Numbered from the stretch's first letter, positions 24,111-48,800 are shown. The stretch: DNA of 64,000 nucleotides from Limanda limanda (GCF_963576545.1 NC_083639.1:26738118-26802117), one strand, 5' to 3'. Made by a program: numbers and translations. Notes: generated by a model not told the origin, from the sequence alone.

Positions 24111-24746
24111 GAAGAATCCCTTTTATTACGCTAACTTTGCTTGTTTACACTGAACCAAACAAGGCCGGCTTACTGCTCCCTCAGTGTTTTATTTTTTAGA
24201 TAACATGCTGCTGCTCTGGAAAAATAAGTTTGACATTTGACACGACATAAATCCCGCCTGGAAAGAAAGTGAACCTATACTTAAGCTTGTGGGATGGAAA
24301 TTTGACCTGGTGAGACTTCTGAAATAAAGAGATTCGAGACACATAGTCTTTTGAGATGATTTTATTCCTTTCATGGAAGGTCAGACAGGCATACATAATG
24401 ACAAAGAAACAGCTGCAGGCGTATGCTTTTTATGAAGATACAATGAAGAAATGTGTGTGTGTGTGTTAACTATGTTAGTTGTGTGTGTGCAAACTGAGTG
24501 AATAGTGAAATTCCAGGAGATAAGACCCAAACACCTGCTGAAGGCCTCCTCAAGGTCTTGGTGGTGGGAGACAAGCATTCTGCAGATATGTGGCTCTGAG
24601 TTTCACAGGGAGAGATAGTCTGCACAGACAGAGATAATACAAGCGTGCTATACTGGTAACATTTTCCATTACACTCGTCTAGTAGACAAGTTGAGATCTG
24701 AAGTTTAGAAGTAAAAAGAACCCAAGATGATCACTTTTCAGATTGT

Positions 24747-24752
24747 TTTATT
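24747..24752 (-). terminator. candidate polyadenylation signal of kctd6
   Basis: TTTATT on the plus strand is AATAAA on the minus strand, 473 bases beyond the kctd6 stop. It would give a compact 3' UTR. Confidence 0.5.
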
Positions 24753-24878
24753 GGCAATTATTATTCATTCATAGTTTTTGACACATAACAGATTTGTGAT
24801 AGGGCAGATCTGTACTTTGGTCCATGTCCTCTCTGTTAACGTGGAGGAGGAAGGGTTTAAGACCTTTGTTGTAACCAG

Positions 24879-24894
24879 CCACCAGGGGGCGCTC
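24879..24894. promoter_or_regulatory. CTCF-like motif
   Basis: CCACCAGGGGGCGCTC matches the vertebrate CTCF core consensus closely and lies in or near the kctd6 3' UTR. It sits in a fragment ('caccagggggcgctcaagatattttggcttcacc') that I recognise as part of a dispersed fish repeat, so it may be a repeat-derived site. Confidence 0.45.
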
Positions 24895-25225
24895 AAGATA
24901 TTTTGGCTTCACCTTTGGAAGCCATCTTGTCATTCGTCTTCAGACAGTCTAACCTGAAAGACCACTAGTTCCTAAAAAATTGTTGTATTAGCCATATGTA
25001 TATACTGTATGTATATAATAGAGCAAATGAGATTTATGTTAAATCTTCACGATATTGTACCAAAAGCGGCTAATGTGCTAGCCTGACAGTAACTCATCTG
25101 AGCAGACTCACAAACACACATCATGCAAAACATCAACACATATCGACAAAACCACGATCACCAACAGGTCTCTGTCTCTCTGAAGACACCATGGTAAAGT
25201 CCAGTCCATCCCTCTGGTTAATCCG

Positions 25226-28200
25226 TCAGTCATTAACTTTCCGAACTCGTCGGCAAAACGTCCAATTATGTTCCACCGTGTTTTCATTGGCTCGTTCACT
25301 CATGTGGTGAACACGTGTGTTGCGTATTGCGAAACCCTGGAAAATAACAGGACACAAATCAGTCATCATATAAGTGATCATTTCACTTTAAATCATGACG
25401 TGGAAAATGCTGAATTTATGTTACAAATCAGCTTTTGAACATGTAAGACTCACTGACCTCTATGAATTGTTTAATTTTGTCCACAAGCTAAAACTGTCTC
25501 ATCTCTAGGGGTTGATATCGACATCGAAGGAGCGTTTTGTGTCGAGATCATTTCTACACACTCGGTCTTATTTGAACTGTCATGCAGGTGCAGCAGAGCC
25601 CAGTGCTAAAGGACCGGCTGAAGTGGAGTGTAGATCAGGAAGTAAGGTGATAAACAAATTCACATCCAGCCCATACACACACACACACACATTCTGTAGC
25701 CAGGGGCAGACAGTGTGGGTTTGCATTTCACTTCTCGAACCAGAGGCCTCAGGTTTATCAGTAAATGTGTTTCCGGTTGCCACCAGATAGCTGCAGGGGT
25801 TTAATGAATAGAAGGATAATTATAGTATAAAGCAGCTGTGGACAACGGATACAGTTGTTTATAGATAAATACAGGTATTTTATATTTACTAACATTCCTG
25901 ATTAAAATACCATTAAAACAATTTTAAGCCAAATTTGTATGTTTAGATTGGTTGTAGAGCAACAATTTACATATGAAGCATTATTTTGTTATTGTTGCAC
26001 ATCTGCTCTGTCTCTTGTTGATAAAATAACCAAAGAGGCAGCAGACGTCTGCCCTCAGAGCAAAGTCCAAGACAAATGTTCCTCCAAAATACCCGAAATC
26101 TCCCTTTACCCGGCCTCATTTTAATGCACTACCCACCTGGACAAAATGGGAAGTGCACAAAATCACGTTTGGAACATTAGGTGCATCACAAAGTCTTCAC
26201 AAAAACTAAATTTCGAACGTGAGATAAAAGCCACGTACAGCTTTGGAGATGAAGTCCAGCAGGTGGACACGCAGGCCGATTTCCTGTTGGTGGTCACATG
26301 GTCCGAAGGTGAAGGACACCTGGTAGTCTCTGGTGTCCATCATGTGTTTGTTCCACTTTGTGAAACTGCTGGAGATGGACTGCAACACTGCATGGACCTG
26401 AAGAAGGACAGGGAGTGATCAAAATATATGCAATTTATTATTCATATTTGATTAGTATCTTTTAAGCCGTATATTATAAAATTACATATATTAAATTGTT
26501 TATACGTAATAAACAGAAACTCTCAATCAACATATTAGCATTTCCTACTTTGCTTAAGGTTATTTACATGTGACACAGATGTTTTTATTATTTTAATAAG
26601 GTGTAATAACTGAACAATCTTGTAATATTTACTCAACACAATATGAGACCAGCCTGACCCTCCTGTTCCCTCTGACCTTGGTGGTGATGGTGAGCTGTGT
26701 GATGATGACTGCGACGGGGTTGGAGTATTTAGACAGTTTCCTGGTGCTGGACAGTTCCACCACCTCCTCATAAGTGTCAGTGGGGTAGTGCAGCGCGGGT
26801 CTGGGGTCTCCCAGGCACTGGATCAGGGGCTCGATCTGATAGAAGTCCGCCTCCTTCCTGAGCAGCGTCCTCTCCTTGAAGTCGCACGGCAGCGTGAGCT
26901 CCGACGTCCGCAGGAAGTTGAGGACGTAGCTGAAACAGCAGAAACAGACGGGATCAGTCCGGACTGCTGAGCTGATGAGTCTGTAGAACTCTGAGAGGGG
27001 GGGGGGCTGCTGTTCATTCACACAGATACAAACTCTATCAGGGTGGGAAAAGTTTGTTGTGGATTTCCTGACAGTGTAGTTGACTCCTGTGTTAGAGAAT
27101 AATGTGTAATGGAAAAATTAACTAAGTATGTGTGAAACCTATGTTGTAGTTGGAAAGTAAGTTTTTGTAGCTCTGTCTAAAGGCTTTAATGACCTTTCTA
27201 CATACATATACAAACTGTTCAAATAGTTTATGACCTGGACGACTGTTTTAATTGTGTGAACTGTGTATGACCTGAAAACTGTTAGACCCTTTAGACTCCC
27301 CAAAGAACTGAATGTATGTCTGCTTATCTCCAAAGGAAACACATGTAAATCAGTTGTCTGTGTTTAGATAGCTCTCTCCCTGTGCCTACAGAACCAGGCT
27401 GGATTGGCTGAGAGAGATAGCCTTAGTCCTCCTATATAAGACTCTTGTATTTGACTGTCCTGCATCTTCACTCTGAAATCTTTGTGACTCCCTGTGTTGA
27501 TCCTTTCTGCAGAAAGCCCCTTATTAAATACACTTTGATAACTTTGGTGTTTCCAGCCTCTTGTATCTCCAGATTTGTTCCTATGAAAAAAACTAAAGGA
27601 TGCGTCTGTCTCTTCATTCTTCTGCACTTCACTTCCTTACTACGTATGTGGCTTCAAAACCTGAGCTTAAGTTCCAACTGACGCTAAATATCTTTAAAAG
27701 GAGCTTCAAAATACATAGTTTGCATTGTACATGTGGTGATTGTAGATATTTCCCGATATAAAGATCGATCCTGTAATGGACTCAGGAAGCCCTCCGGTGA
27801 TGAGCCTCATCAGAATGGCAAGGGTTTCCAATCTAACATTTATCGTGGTAGTTTGGTAACCTGCTAACACTCATTAACACACACGCACACACTAGGACAC
27901 ACAAACAAACCGAAACAGTGGGCCGTCCCGGTCGATGAAGTAGTTTCCATGAGAGTCCTTCACTGTGGGGAAGTCTCCACTGAACATGGCTCCCAACATG
28001 GATTCTGGATAACGCTGCAGTGTGGACAGAGTCACGCTGTACATACAACCGCCCACGTTCAGAGTCACTGGCGCCCCCATCTGGAGAAAACAGGAAGAAC
28101 AGACCGCCGCTTACCGATTGGGTATTTTGTCACGACCTTCGCTGATTGGTTCCTATCACACGACCTTCTTCCTTGAGGATAACAATTGACATTAGCCTCG

Positions 28201-28593
28201 GCTACCAGTGTAGAGCACGAAATTAATAATCATTGAAAAGCTTTTTCAGCTGTTGTCCTTACTAACAACTGTTGTGCAGTTAAATTCTATTTTACAACTA
28301 TTTACTTGCATGGGATACGAGCTATTATTTGAGCAATCACCACCAAATGCTTTCCAGTTACAAACGTGAGAGGTCACATGATGCATGTTTGTAGTTGTGT
28401 TAGTACGGACGAGTATTTAAACTGATACAGAGCCAAGACGTTTGTGTGGACAGAGTTCGAAAATATGGTGTCATGGATGTAGCCTCAGCTTCCACTACCA
28501 AGAAAAACAGAAGTAGCAGAATAAAACATTATTCAAAGGCTGAGCCAACAGAAAGCAGCAGTTCGGGAAGTTGTCTGCAGCTGAGACAAACAC

Positions 28594-28627
<34 letters not shown>

Positions 28628-28658
28628 TCACCATGTGACCCAGGTCTCCATTCTCCAT
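25226..28658 (-). CDS. kctd6: BTB/POZ domain protein KCTD6, potassium channel tetramerisation domain family
   Basis: There are five coding exons: 28632-28658, 27911-28080, 26677-26929, 26239-26397 and 25226-25336. They join in frame to 239 residues; human KCTD6 is 237. The start exon gives MENGDLGHM, matching the human N-terminus. The BTB/T1 domain occupies about residues 13-105, with PVTLNVGG, YPESMLGAMFSGDFP and GNYFIDRDGPLFRYVLNFLR. The conserved C-terminal region includes FTKWNKHMMDTRDYQVSFTF and NTRVHHMSERANEN. KCTD6 is known as a substrate adaptor of Cullin-3 ubiquitin ligases and as a ligand of small ankyrin-1. The donor after exon 2 (CG|gtttgt) is weak but gives the exact conserved junction FRYVLNF. 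A non-coding first exon lies near 30337-30430. The acceptor before the start codon (ctgcag) has a poor pyrimidine tract, so the border of that exon is the least certain part. Conserved linkage to pdhb and pxk supports the call. Confidence 0.93.
27130..27640 (+). mobile_element. possible solo LTR in kctd6 intron 2
   Basis: This intronic block starts TGTGAAACC. It carries 'cctatataagact' (TATA, 27431-27443) and ATTAAA at 27523-27528, the spacing expected of U3-R-U5 in an LTR. The end is not defined and no target duplication was found. Orientation is opposite to kctd6. Confidence 0.3.
28590..28628. repeat. (CA)n microsatellite beside the kctd6 start exon
   Basis: A CA-rich run with single A insertions lies directly downstream (on the minus strand) of the donor at 28631. 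Length variation here would sit immediately next to the 5' splice site. Confidence 0.8.
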
Positions 28659-28661
28659 CTG

Positions 28662-30330
28662 CAGCCCTGGAGTCTCTCACAGCCTGTGTTGCTTCTCTTC
28701 AGGTCAAATTGTCCAGAAGATCCGTTTCTGCGTTTTCCCACCAACACCTGCAACAAGAGGACGGAGGAGATGAGAAGTCGTTGCCATGGTGATGAGCAGC
28801 CAGCTGATGCAGCAGTGTCCCCGTGGCCCAGACATCATACGGATGATTAGTCTTGTGTTCCATGATGTCCTGATGTGTCCACACAGCAGCAGCCAGTGAG
28901 GAGCAGGAGGCGGAGCAGTCGACTCCTTTTCTCAGAAGCAGATTGAAAACAGATGAATGAAGCTTCCTGTGGCTGATGAAGGAACCGAGCATGTTAATGA
29001 GCTGTGGCTGCACCGTGCACCGGCTGTGTGTTAGAAGCTGAGGAACTGGAGACGCTTTGATTCCTCATTCATTGACAGTTTCAAATAGCAGATCAAACTC
29101 AATGCAACCAAACAATCCAGTGCAGTGTTTTTCCTTATGCGTCACAAACAAAAGACAGAAACCACAATAAATCTTTTTACAGAAGGCAGCCAAGTAGTTA
29201 AATCATCCCTTTGTTCACTTAATATGTTGGAAAAAGAAAGTTTCTATTTATCAAGAAGGCCTGGTTGTTCTCCATTGTTTTAAGAATTGAATACTTGGAG
29301 TTGATAGTTGAATTCTCAACAAATGAAAGAAGGAGGAGTCACTGCAGTCTTTCCAAGACAGGGATAGATATTTATCTGCTTTTCAATCTCCAGTGGATTT
29401 AACTCCCATTCTTCCAGCTGAAGACAAACCTGAAAATACCTCAGAGGGGATTCTTTCAAAGTCCTGCTTCATCAGTCTCTACTTCCAGAAGAGGATGTTC
29501 CAGAACAGCAGCCAGCAAGGATAGACTAGCTGTTAATATTGAGGTGATATAATATATAGTAATTGTTGATTTTCAATCATGAATACTGACGTCTGTAAAT
29601 ACACACTTAAATATATTTCCCATATTATAACACTCATTCTTGCCAGAAGTGCCTTTTGAGTACTTAATGCTTTATGTACTAATTTCTAGTTTAATTTCAA
29701 AGTTGTGAAACAAATGGCATCAAGGGTTTCTATCAGAGCCCTTTTGATGATATCTTCAATGTGCTTGTTTTGTCAACAGTCCAGAAGATATAACATTGGC
29801 AGTCACATACACATCTGGTTTCAGATCTAGCCACAGATTCCAGAATCTAAATCATGGAGAAGAAGCTTCTATAGACTATAGGTCTGGAACAAGCTGCCTG
29901 ATGATCCTATGACCTGCTTGTAGAGCACTTTGTACATGTGATTTCTACTCTATATATAGAATATATTATTATTATCTCTCCTGTTTTACTTAACCTCTTC
30001 TCTTCTACTATATTTGACCTTTTATTTGGCTTAAAACTGATTTATTTCCATTGAGTCTCTGCACTGAAGCCTGAATCTACCAGTGTGTGACGTCAGGGAA
30101 TCGAACCTTTCACCACGGAGCTGCATGTTGGTGGTTCAGCACCGAGCTGCGTCACACAGGAAACACGTGTCTGTTGTTTTGTCTCCATTCAGCATCGATG
30201 TGAGAAGCAGATGATGAGCTGATGTTTCTCTGTGTGCACCGTTAGCAGCTGCTAGCTAGCCAGTTAGCATGACGCGTCACGGAAGAGACACAGCGTCAGT
30301 GGGAAACGTGAATTAATACAAAAATAAAAG
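28662..30330. other. kctd6 first intron, nothing else recognised
   Basis: This is the stretch between the non-coding first exon and the start-codon exon of kctd6. I see no other gene. Its sequence includes ttagc-rich phrases near 30241-30270. Confidence 0.4.
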
Positions 30331-30336
30331 TCTCAC

Positions 30337-30430
30337 CTCTGATCCATCGCTGCTTGAGCAGGGTTCATCCGCAGGAGACACTGATCTGAGAACCAGCAGC
30401 CATGATGGTTCCTTTATTTACACTGGGTCA
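30337..30430 (-). promoter_or_regulatory. non-coding first exon and promoter-proximal region of kctd6, with a short uORF
   Basis: On the minus strand a donor 'cagag|gtgagac' ends an exon at 30337. Within it, ATG at 30403 opens a 12-codon upstream ORF (MAAGSQISVSCG) that ends at TGA 30365-30367. It is placed correctly to be the 5' UTR exon of kctd6. The transcription start is not defined. Confidence 0.5.
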
Positions 30431-30580
30431 CAGGAAGCAGGGGGAGATTTTCAAAATAAGAGTTATTTAAAGCTTGGGATCAAAGACTGTATACAAAAGA
30501 GCTTGGGATAATAAGGTAGAATATTAAAATAATAAGGTCTATTGAAATAAAGACTATCCATCTACTACCTAATTATCATT

Positions 30581-31270
<690 letters not shown>

Positions 31271-31617
31271 AGTTTCTATTGATCAGTACCACTCATAATT
31301 TATTCATGACTATAATTAAATTCAATGATTGATTTATTTTATTCAACCCTCATCTTAACTCCAGGATACATTGAGTGTGAGGCCTGATTTACAATGTAGT
31401 CGTGTGCAGAAAAATAAACAAAACAGTCGAAGACACAGAGACAACTCAAATATTAAATACATCAAAATATGTTCAAAATCTTAAAGCAACTCTTAGCTTA
31501 TGTTAACAATGTGTTAGCATTAGGTACTTATACACACTTTCTAATATTCATAGAATCATTCTTAGCTGTGTAAACCTCTAGGAAACGATCAACACGTCAT
31601 CTGCACAAACTACATCT

Positions 31618-31870
31618 ACTTCCCGTCGCTAGGGGGCAGCAGCCGCAGCGTCACATCCAACAGGAACCGGAAGCTGTTTTGTTTATACGCGGTTACATCC
31701 TGTTGGTCTCAGCGTTAAACTCTGCGTTCATCGCGTTTCTGGGAGCTTTGATCCCACTGGGCGGACTGGTTCCACGGAGGAGACGCTGGGAGTCCCGCGG
31801 GTCGCAGGTAGCATTAGCAGGTCGCGTTAGCATGTAGCATTAGCATGTAGCATTAGCCTGGAGCGATGAC
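31618..31870 (+). promoter_or_regulatory. probable promoter and 5' UTR of the 561-aa gene
   Basis: The sequence turns GC-rich here. ACCGGAAGC at 31666-31674 is a consensus ETS/GABP site, typical of broadly expressed TATA-less vertebrate promoters. 'gctagggggcagcag' (31628-31642) is CTCF-like. At 31808-31858 the unit 'gcattagcatgta' repeats in the presumed 5' UTR. A nine-codon uORF including its stop (ATG 31866 to TGA 31892) precedes the main ATG at 31934. Confidence 0.4.
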
Positions 31871-31933
31871 CGAGGACAGAGTTCTACTTTGACTCAAACC
31901 GGAGATCCGCTGCTCGTCACGTCGAGTGAGACC

Positions 31934-37468
<5,535 letters not shown>

Positions 37469-37894
37469 GACTTTGTAGGCCCCACCCATGAACTCAACAT
37501 GCCACACCCACAACCAGACAGAACAAGAGGCTCCGCCCTCACCTCTATTCATTTTATCATTAAATCGCTTCTTTGTTTCATCGTTAAATTTAACTCAATA
37601 TTACAAAACAGCCTCAAAATTATGATTCAGTGTTTTGACTCTTGGCCTGAACAGCTCGATAGATTATAATAAATTAATTATTATATTATTATTATTATAA
37701 ATTATAATAATAACATAATGCTTTGGTTTAAATAAACGATGGTTTCATAACATTTTGTTCAACTATTTGTAAACTCGATAAATTATCACTTTGTATCATT
37801 TGCTTGTTTCCTAAAAGCAGTATTTTAATTTCCAATAATGTTTCCTGGTTGTGTTTTTCTTTGATTTATCGTCATGGAGACTGAAATCACTTTC

Positions 37895-37900
37895 AATAAA
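37895..37900 (+). terminator. candidate polyadenylation signal of the 561-aa gene
   Basis: AATAAA lies 427 bases after the stop, in 'tttcaataaaaccacc'. An alternative AATAAA lies near 37730. Confidence 0.45.
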
Positions 37901-37904
37901 ACCA

Positions 37905-38285
37905 CCAGCCACTGATGAGTCTGTAAATGTTCAAATATCTGTTGGTGAACTTCCAGATGTTTCTCCAGCTGCCGGGTGATTCAAGTTATGGGGAAGTAAA
38001 AAACTTGTTTTGTTTTCAAATCCTTATTCAGGTGGATTTTCTTTTTTATACGACCGATGAGAGCAGCTCTCTCAGTTCAGAGTTTGATGAAGGAGCAGAA
38101 ACTGTTTTCTGGTGGATTCTGAACACTGGAAGCCTCAGACTGTTTGTGATCACAATCTGAAGTTGTGTGTTTCTTGTTTGAAAAGTTTCTGAGCTGAGTT
38201 AACGACCTGGGATTTCTACTTTTATTTTTATCTTTACTGTTCGTGAACTGAACAGATTCAAAGCTTCCGAACCAGATTGAATCCG
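37905..38285. other. intergenic, nothing recognised
   Basis: A 77-codon frame at 37927-38160 has no recognisable domain. Confidence 0.35.
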
Positions 38286-38289
38286 ACTG

Positions 38290-38800
38290 TAAATAAAGAT
38301 GGACGACATGTCAGATCCCCACAAGTCAAGCCAAAGCGTCTGGATCCACGGCAGCACAGGTCATAAACCCCGCCTCCTCCATTTCAGCGGATGGGACACG
38401 GATCAACATTCTAACAAGTCAATGTACACGTTGAATAAAATTTTCTGAAATGTGGTTTGTGTCATTTTAGGTAGTTTTTTTATCAAACGGATGAATGTTC
38501 ACATTTTTAAATGAAAACAAAAGAATTATCTGGAGGTGTTAAGATAATGTGTTCACAAGGAAAACAAGGAGTTTGAGGTCAGTGACCTTGACCTTTAAGG
38601 TCATTCTTTGAGTCCAAGTGAATTTCTTTTTCCAGATTTTTATGAAATTCCCTGTGTTTGTTAGGCACCATGGTCACAGAGTTTAACCTTTGACCTCCAA
38701 CATTTCATCAGTTCACATTGTTCAGAATTTGAAAACATTCTTTCAAGATGTATTTGAGATACCGTGTTCACAAGAAGACAGATTATCTGTGAACATGCTT
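38290..38800. repeat. two adjacent dispersed repeat fragments
   Basis: The block at 38290-38490 ('aataaagatggacgacatgtcag' to 'ttttaggtagtttttttatcaaac') matches the family at 11578. The block at 38570-38800 ('tgaccttgacctttaaggtcattctttgagtccaagtgaat' to 'gagataccgtgttcacaag') matches the family at 15420. Neither codes for protein. Confidence 0.55.
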
Positions 38801-39259
38801 CTGACTTGCCAGCACAGAAGCAGAAAAACACATTTTTCCTGAACAGATCACCAGTGAATTAGAAACAAATCACATTCACGCCAACAGTTTTATTAACCTG
38901 AACTCAGTCACCGTGTAGTCAGACAGTGGGAGGAGCCAGTGCACGGCAGACACAGGGAACATCGCCAAATATAAATGACGTGAGAGATCGAGGCAGCGTG
39001 AAGGACAAAGGTTTTTATTTCTGTAACAGTCATTTACAGCAAACAAAAACATCCACAGAGCTGCTGCAGCTACAATAAATATCCTGACCACGCTCCACCT
39101 CCAGTGATCGGCTGGGTCATTCTTCTTCACTGCTGCTTTCAAAGTGTCGGCATAATTAAGTAACTGATCAAATCTTCACCTTTTTTATGCTCACTCAGAA
39201 GTTTGTTGTCACCAAATGTCACAGGAATACAGTTTAAAAATCTACAGGATAAAGCTACT

Positions 39260-39265
39260 TTTATT
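39260..39265 (-). terminator. candidate polyadenylation signal of pdhb
   Basis: TTTATT on the plus strand (AATAAA on the minus strand) lies 313 bases beyond the pdhb stop. Another lies near 39014. Confidence 0.45.
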
Positions 39266-39578
39266 TTGAAGAGGAAGAAGTGGACAGAGCAACCAGAGCC
39301 ACACACAGCAGAGTTGGGTTAAGTCTGTACATGAGTAACAGAAGTGACGACTTGACCGAACTCGTGTGTGTCAGCCGCTCTGGGTGCAGCAGGTTGAACA
39401 TCTGTGCGTTTCATCGATCAACATCTGGCTGGAATCTAAACAGTCGGGAGAAGTTTTTAAAGAAAGTGTTTGACTGTTATTTACACAAGGTTTAAATATT
39501 TGACCGATGTCTGTGAGAGCAAGACAAAGAGGACTCTGGTCGGATCGTCCCCTGTGTGTGTGTGTGTGTGTGTGTGTC

Positions 39579-44959
<5,381 letters not shown>

Positions 44960-45014
44960 CTTCACCCTGTCCTCTGCTGGGGAGAAGGGGCGGGGTCTGT
45001 GCTGAGGTCGGAGA

Positions 45015-45110
45015 GCTGCTACCAATCAGCGCCGCGCTTCCGTTGTACGTCGTCCTGCGTCACGTCAGTCAGCCAATCGCAGCGGTTCGGTGTCGAAGGG
45101 GGCGGGGAGG
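45015..45110 (-). promoter_or_regulatory. TATA-less promoter region of pdhb
   Basis: Within 150 bases upstream of the pdhb ATG lie two CCAAT boxes (accaatcagc 45021-45030; agccaatcgc 45071-45080), an ETS-like site in reverse (gcttccgt, 45036-45043), a cacgtca element near 45061 and a GC box (gggggcgggg, 45098-45107). This fits a nuclear-encoded mitochondrial housekeeping gene. Confidence 0.6.
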
Positions 45111-45184
45111 AAGCGCAAGAGGAAAACCCAAGGACAGAGAGTCAAGAGGTATGGCGGACAAAACGTGCCATGTAATGAATATAT

Positions 45185-45880
45185 TATATTATATTACATT
45201 ATATATGTTTAACAAATGTATGGATGTGAATCTGAAAATGTTATTTTATCACAGAATTTGACTCCACAATGTATTCTTCAGTCATATAACTAAATGCAGA
45301 AACCTTACTAATTCCATGTCTTACACAAATATGCATTTTAGTTAGGGCCCGAGCACTGACATCAAAGTCAGTATGGGGAGGCCCTATTGAAATTGTAAGG
45401 ATTATTATTATTCAGGCAAATTAATTGGCTTTTTGAGGGCTTTAACATGCTCAAATTCTTACCAAAATTTGCAGAAAGTTAGAAAGTGGTGAAAATTTAA
45501 GTATTCTGGAGGAATTTTCAATTGGCGTCGCAAAATGGCTCAACAGTGCCCCCCGAGACCCCTGGAACGTGTTCACATTGACCGGTCTTCACAAAAATCG
45601 ATATACAGGTGTATCATGACCAGACAAACAAAAAAGTCTGGAGGTGGAATTGGAAAAACACAACAGGAAGCCTGCTATTTTGCATTTATTGGCCATTTTG
45701 GCCATATTCCACATTTTTAATTTGATGTACTTCTACCAGGGCTTTCATCGGATCAACTTCAAATTGAGATGAGTGTCATCACAACAAAATGGAGATAAAA
45801 ACTGACTGAGGGATTTTTTTCCCGTCACACGGTGTGACCGTGGCGTGGCGTCAAAAGTTTGATAACACGCCATTAAAGCA
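45185..45880. repeat. duplicated A/T segment followed by a GGGCCC-family repeat, copy 2
   Basis: 45185-45342 ('atatatgtttaacaaatgta' to 'cacaaatatgcattttagt') reappears in altered form at 47165-47290. Directly after it, 45345-45880 is a second copy of the GGGCCC family seen at 2790: 'gggcccgagcactgacatcaaagtcagt', 'gagggctttaacatgctcaaattcttaccaaaatttgcag' and 'cacacggtgtgaccgtggcg'. Confidence 0.65.
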
Positions 45881-45884
45881 CGAT

Positions 45885-48800
45885 GTTCTGTATCGCGGAC
45901 ATACATGGATCCTTTGATGCTGAGCCGTAAACAAACAACTCCACTCCTGCAGTGTCAGTCTTCCTAGATCAAAGGAAACTTTATGGCTTGCAAAGGTTAC
46001 GTCTCTTTCTCTCTCAGAACTGGGACATTTCCTCAAACCGTGTCAACATTGAGGTACGGCACGCTAAAAGAGTCCACTGTGCATTGTCCTATCATCACCA
46101 AACTTCTGTCTCATGATCAGAGTCTAAGCCTGTACAGCTCTATGTGTCAATATTTCCTGAGTCATTATTTTTGTTTTTTTAGGCAAAAAGCATGCAACGC
46201 TTCAAATACATGTGCACCACCCAGTGCTGCTTTGCAGCCCTAGAAATTTTAGTCTTTAATTTAGATTTTCATCATACAATGTTCTCTCTGTCTCGCTCAG
46301 ACTCCTTTTCATTTTATGTCTTTTGATGACTATCTTGGTTTTTCACTTCGGCGTCTTTGTCTCACTCTGTCTCCATCTCTCTGCACTAAAGCCTCGGTCT
46401 CCCTCACTTTCCCTGACTCACTGACTTGTGCTTCTCTTCTATTACTCGCCCCGGGGTGGCCAGACTCCACAATGTGTCGTGTGTCACCTCACCAAAAGGC
46501 GAACAATGAAAAACTAAAAATGTCTGGAGGAACCCGGGGGTGTTGCTGTATGTGAGAAAAGGAAGTGTTGGAGGATTAGGACAGAAAAAGGAGGACAAGA
46601 AAAGGATTTGTATCGGAGGAGCCAACAAGACACGTTTGGTATAGTAGAGGCAGAGCAGCGGGCTGACCTGGAACGTGCCGATTGCACACATAGAATTAAT
46701 AGCTGCTCATTTTCTCTGCTCCCCATCAAAAAGAACCCGCTGAGGTGGGCTGTGAATGTGTGTGTCACAGTGTTGCTGCTCACAAATGTGGAAGTGCAGT
46801 GCTATTATGTGTGGAGAGCCTGCGTGCCTTCTATTGAATTAGCATGGAAATTATAATGATTATAAAAGTTATTATTAAAACCAGGGACATTTCTTTACTA
46901 AGTTTGATCATCATTTTGTTCATAAAGTTTTTATATGTCACATGTGTAACAGCCAACATTGTGAAATGTGTCTCTAAGACATACTGTGCAGGTTAGTTAT
47001 ACGAGAAGCAACGGCATCAGACTGTGCTTTATGTTTTTGAATGGCGCACCGTGGTGAGAGCGGATGCAGAGCTCATCCCTTCTGTTTTGGCTACATGTGG
47101 TTTCTGTTTTATTCATGTATGATAAAATAGATGCATTCAACCGCGGATGATAAGGTTGAGGTGTTTTTAGTATTAATTATATTATATATGTTTAACAAAT
47201 GTAAGGATGTAAATCTGAAATGTTGTTTTATCACATAATTTAATTCCATGTCTTACACAAATATGCATTTTAGTACATTTTATTACTGAATTTTAAAATA
47301 ATAGTAAAATTCCTTATTTAGTCATACAACTAAATGTATTAACAAATTACATGGCTTACACAAATACATATTTTAATACATATTTATATACTGAATTTTT
47401 AAAGCGACATTTCATTAGCGACATCGGGTTTGCAATAAATAAAAAACTCAGTCACCATTTTCCTGAACCACTTTTTAATCAATGTTCATTTGGTAGATGC
47501 AGTTATAATTTCATCACAGCAGGCTTACTGGAGCTCTAACTTCAGTATGGATGAACACGTTCATTGTACAGCTGCAATAAATGTAGAGGAGATATTAAGA
47601 CATTGGGAAAGAACTTGATAACATTGTGTGACAGTCGTCAATAACCTGGACACTTCAGTGGTTTTAATAACAACTTGCTTGTTTACCAGCTCTGGGACTG
47701 AATTTATCCTGCAAGTTGTTCTCATGAACACAGACACACCTCTGGACTCGTCTCCCACTTCTCACGGTAAAGTGCTGCAGAGAAACATTCTGACACAATT
47801 TAATGGCCTTTCAAGACGTGAAGACCATCGCATTGGACCGGATATGGATTGCACAGAATAGCAAAAAACAAATGATTTCAGCACAGAGCGCTCATTCAAA
47901 ACCAACCAGTGCTTAAAGTTAGTGATCAGAGTCTTCAGGAGTCACCTGAGCTCAGGACTCTGCCGCTCTGTCGCAGGACAAACACTTTAACACACAGAAT
48001 AGCTCTTGTATTTGTCAGGTAAGCATAAGGCTATAGCTAGAAGCTATAAAAACTGTGATCTCTCCTTTTTCTGACATTTTATAGACTAAATGAAAATAAT
48101 CATTAGTTTCTTATGTAGGTTAGTGGTAATGATCTGCCTGCTGGAGACATCCTGTGTGTTAGAGTGTTTATATCCTCACCAGACAGAACTTCACACATAC
48201 AGATGATCTGATGTCAAATCATATGATACTGTGACATGCAATACTTTTACAAAAAACAAAATCAGTTTTAAATAGGCACAAGGATCCATATGGCACAATA
48301 CAACAAAAATAATCTCAGCTGTGACGACAACAAACATTAAAACACGACAGAATTAAAACAATAACATCAGGAATCCCCACAACAAGGGTCTGAAATCAAA
48401 CCTGAAATGAAAGTAAACTGAGTTCTGTGGAGGGTGAATGTTAAAGACACCAGAGTTAGTGGACGGTGTTTCCCAAACAAAACAACTTGTATTTCTGTGT
48501 CTGCAGGTTTGACTTAAGCAAACTTAAACTTCTCTGATCACTTCTCACAGCTCTCAAATCTCTGATGTCTGAACGACTGCGTCCGAACTGTCCAGAGTCT
48601 TTTTCCATCGCACCTTCATCTCATTTTTATTGATAAATAAACCTTTGTCTAATTTTCTAGCAAACTGAAAGTGCACAGTGAAGGTGGTTGGAAATGTTTT
48701 TACTGTAATTGGCAGCATCACGATTATCTGTTTTTTTTTGCTGCTCTTTGTTTTGTGCGACACTTTGAGTGCACGTCTGGTCTACAAGAGCGATTATGTT

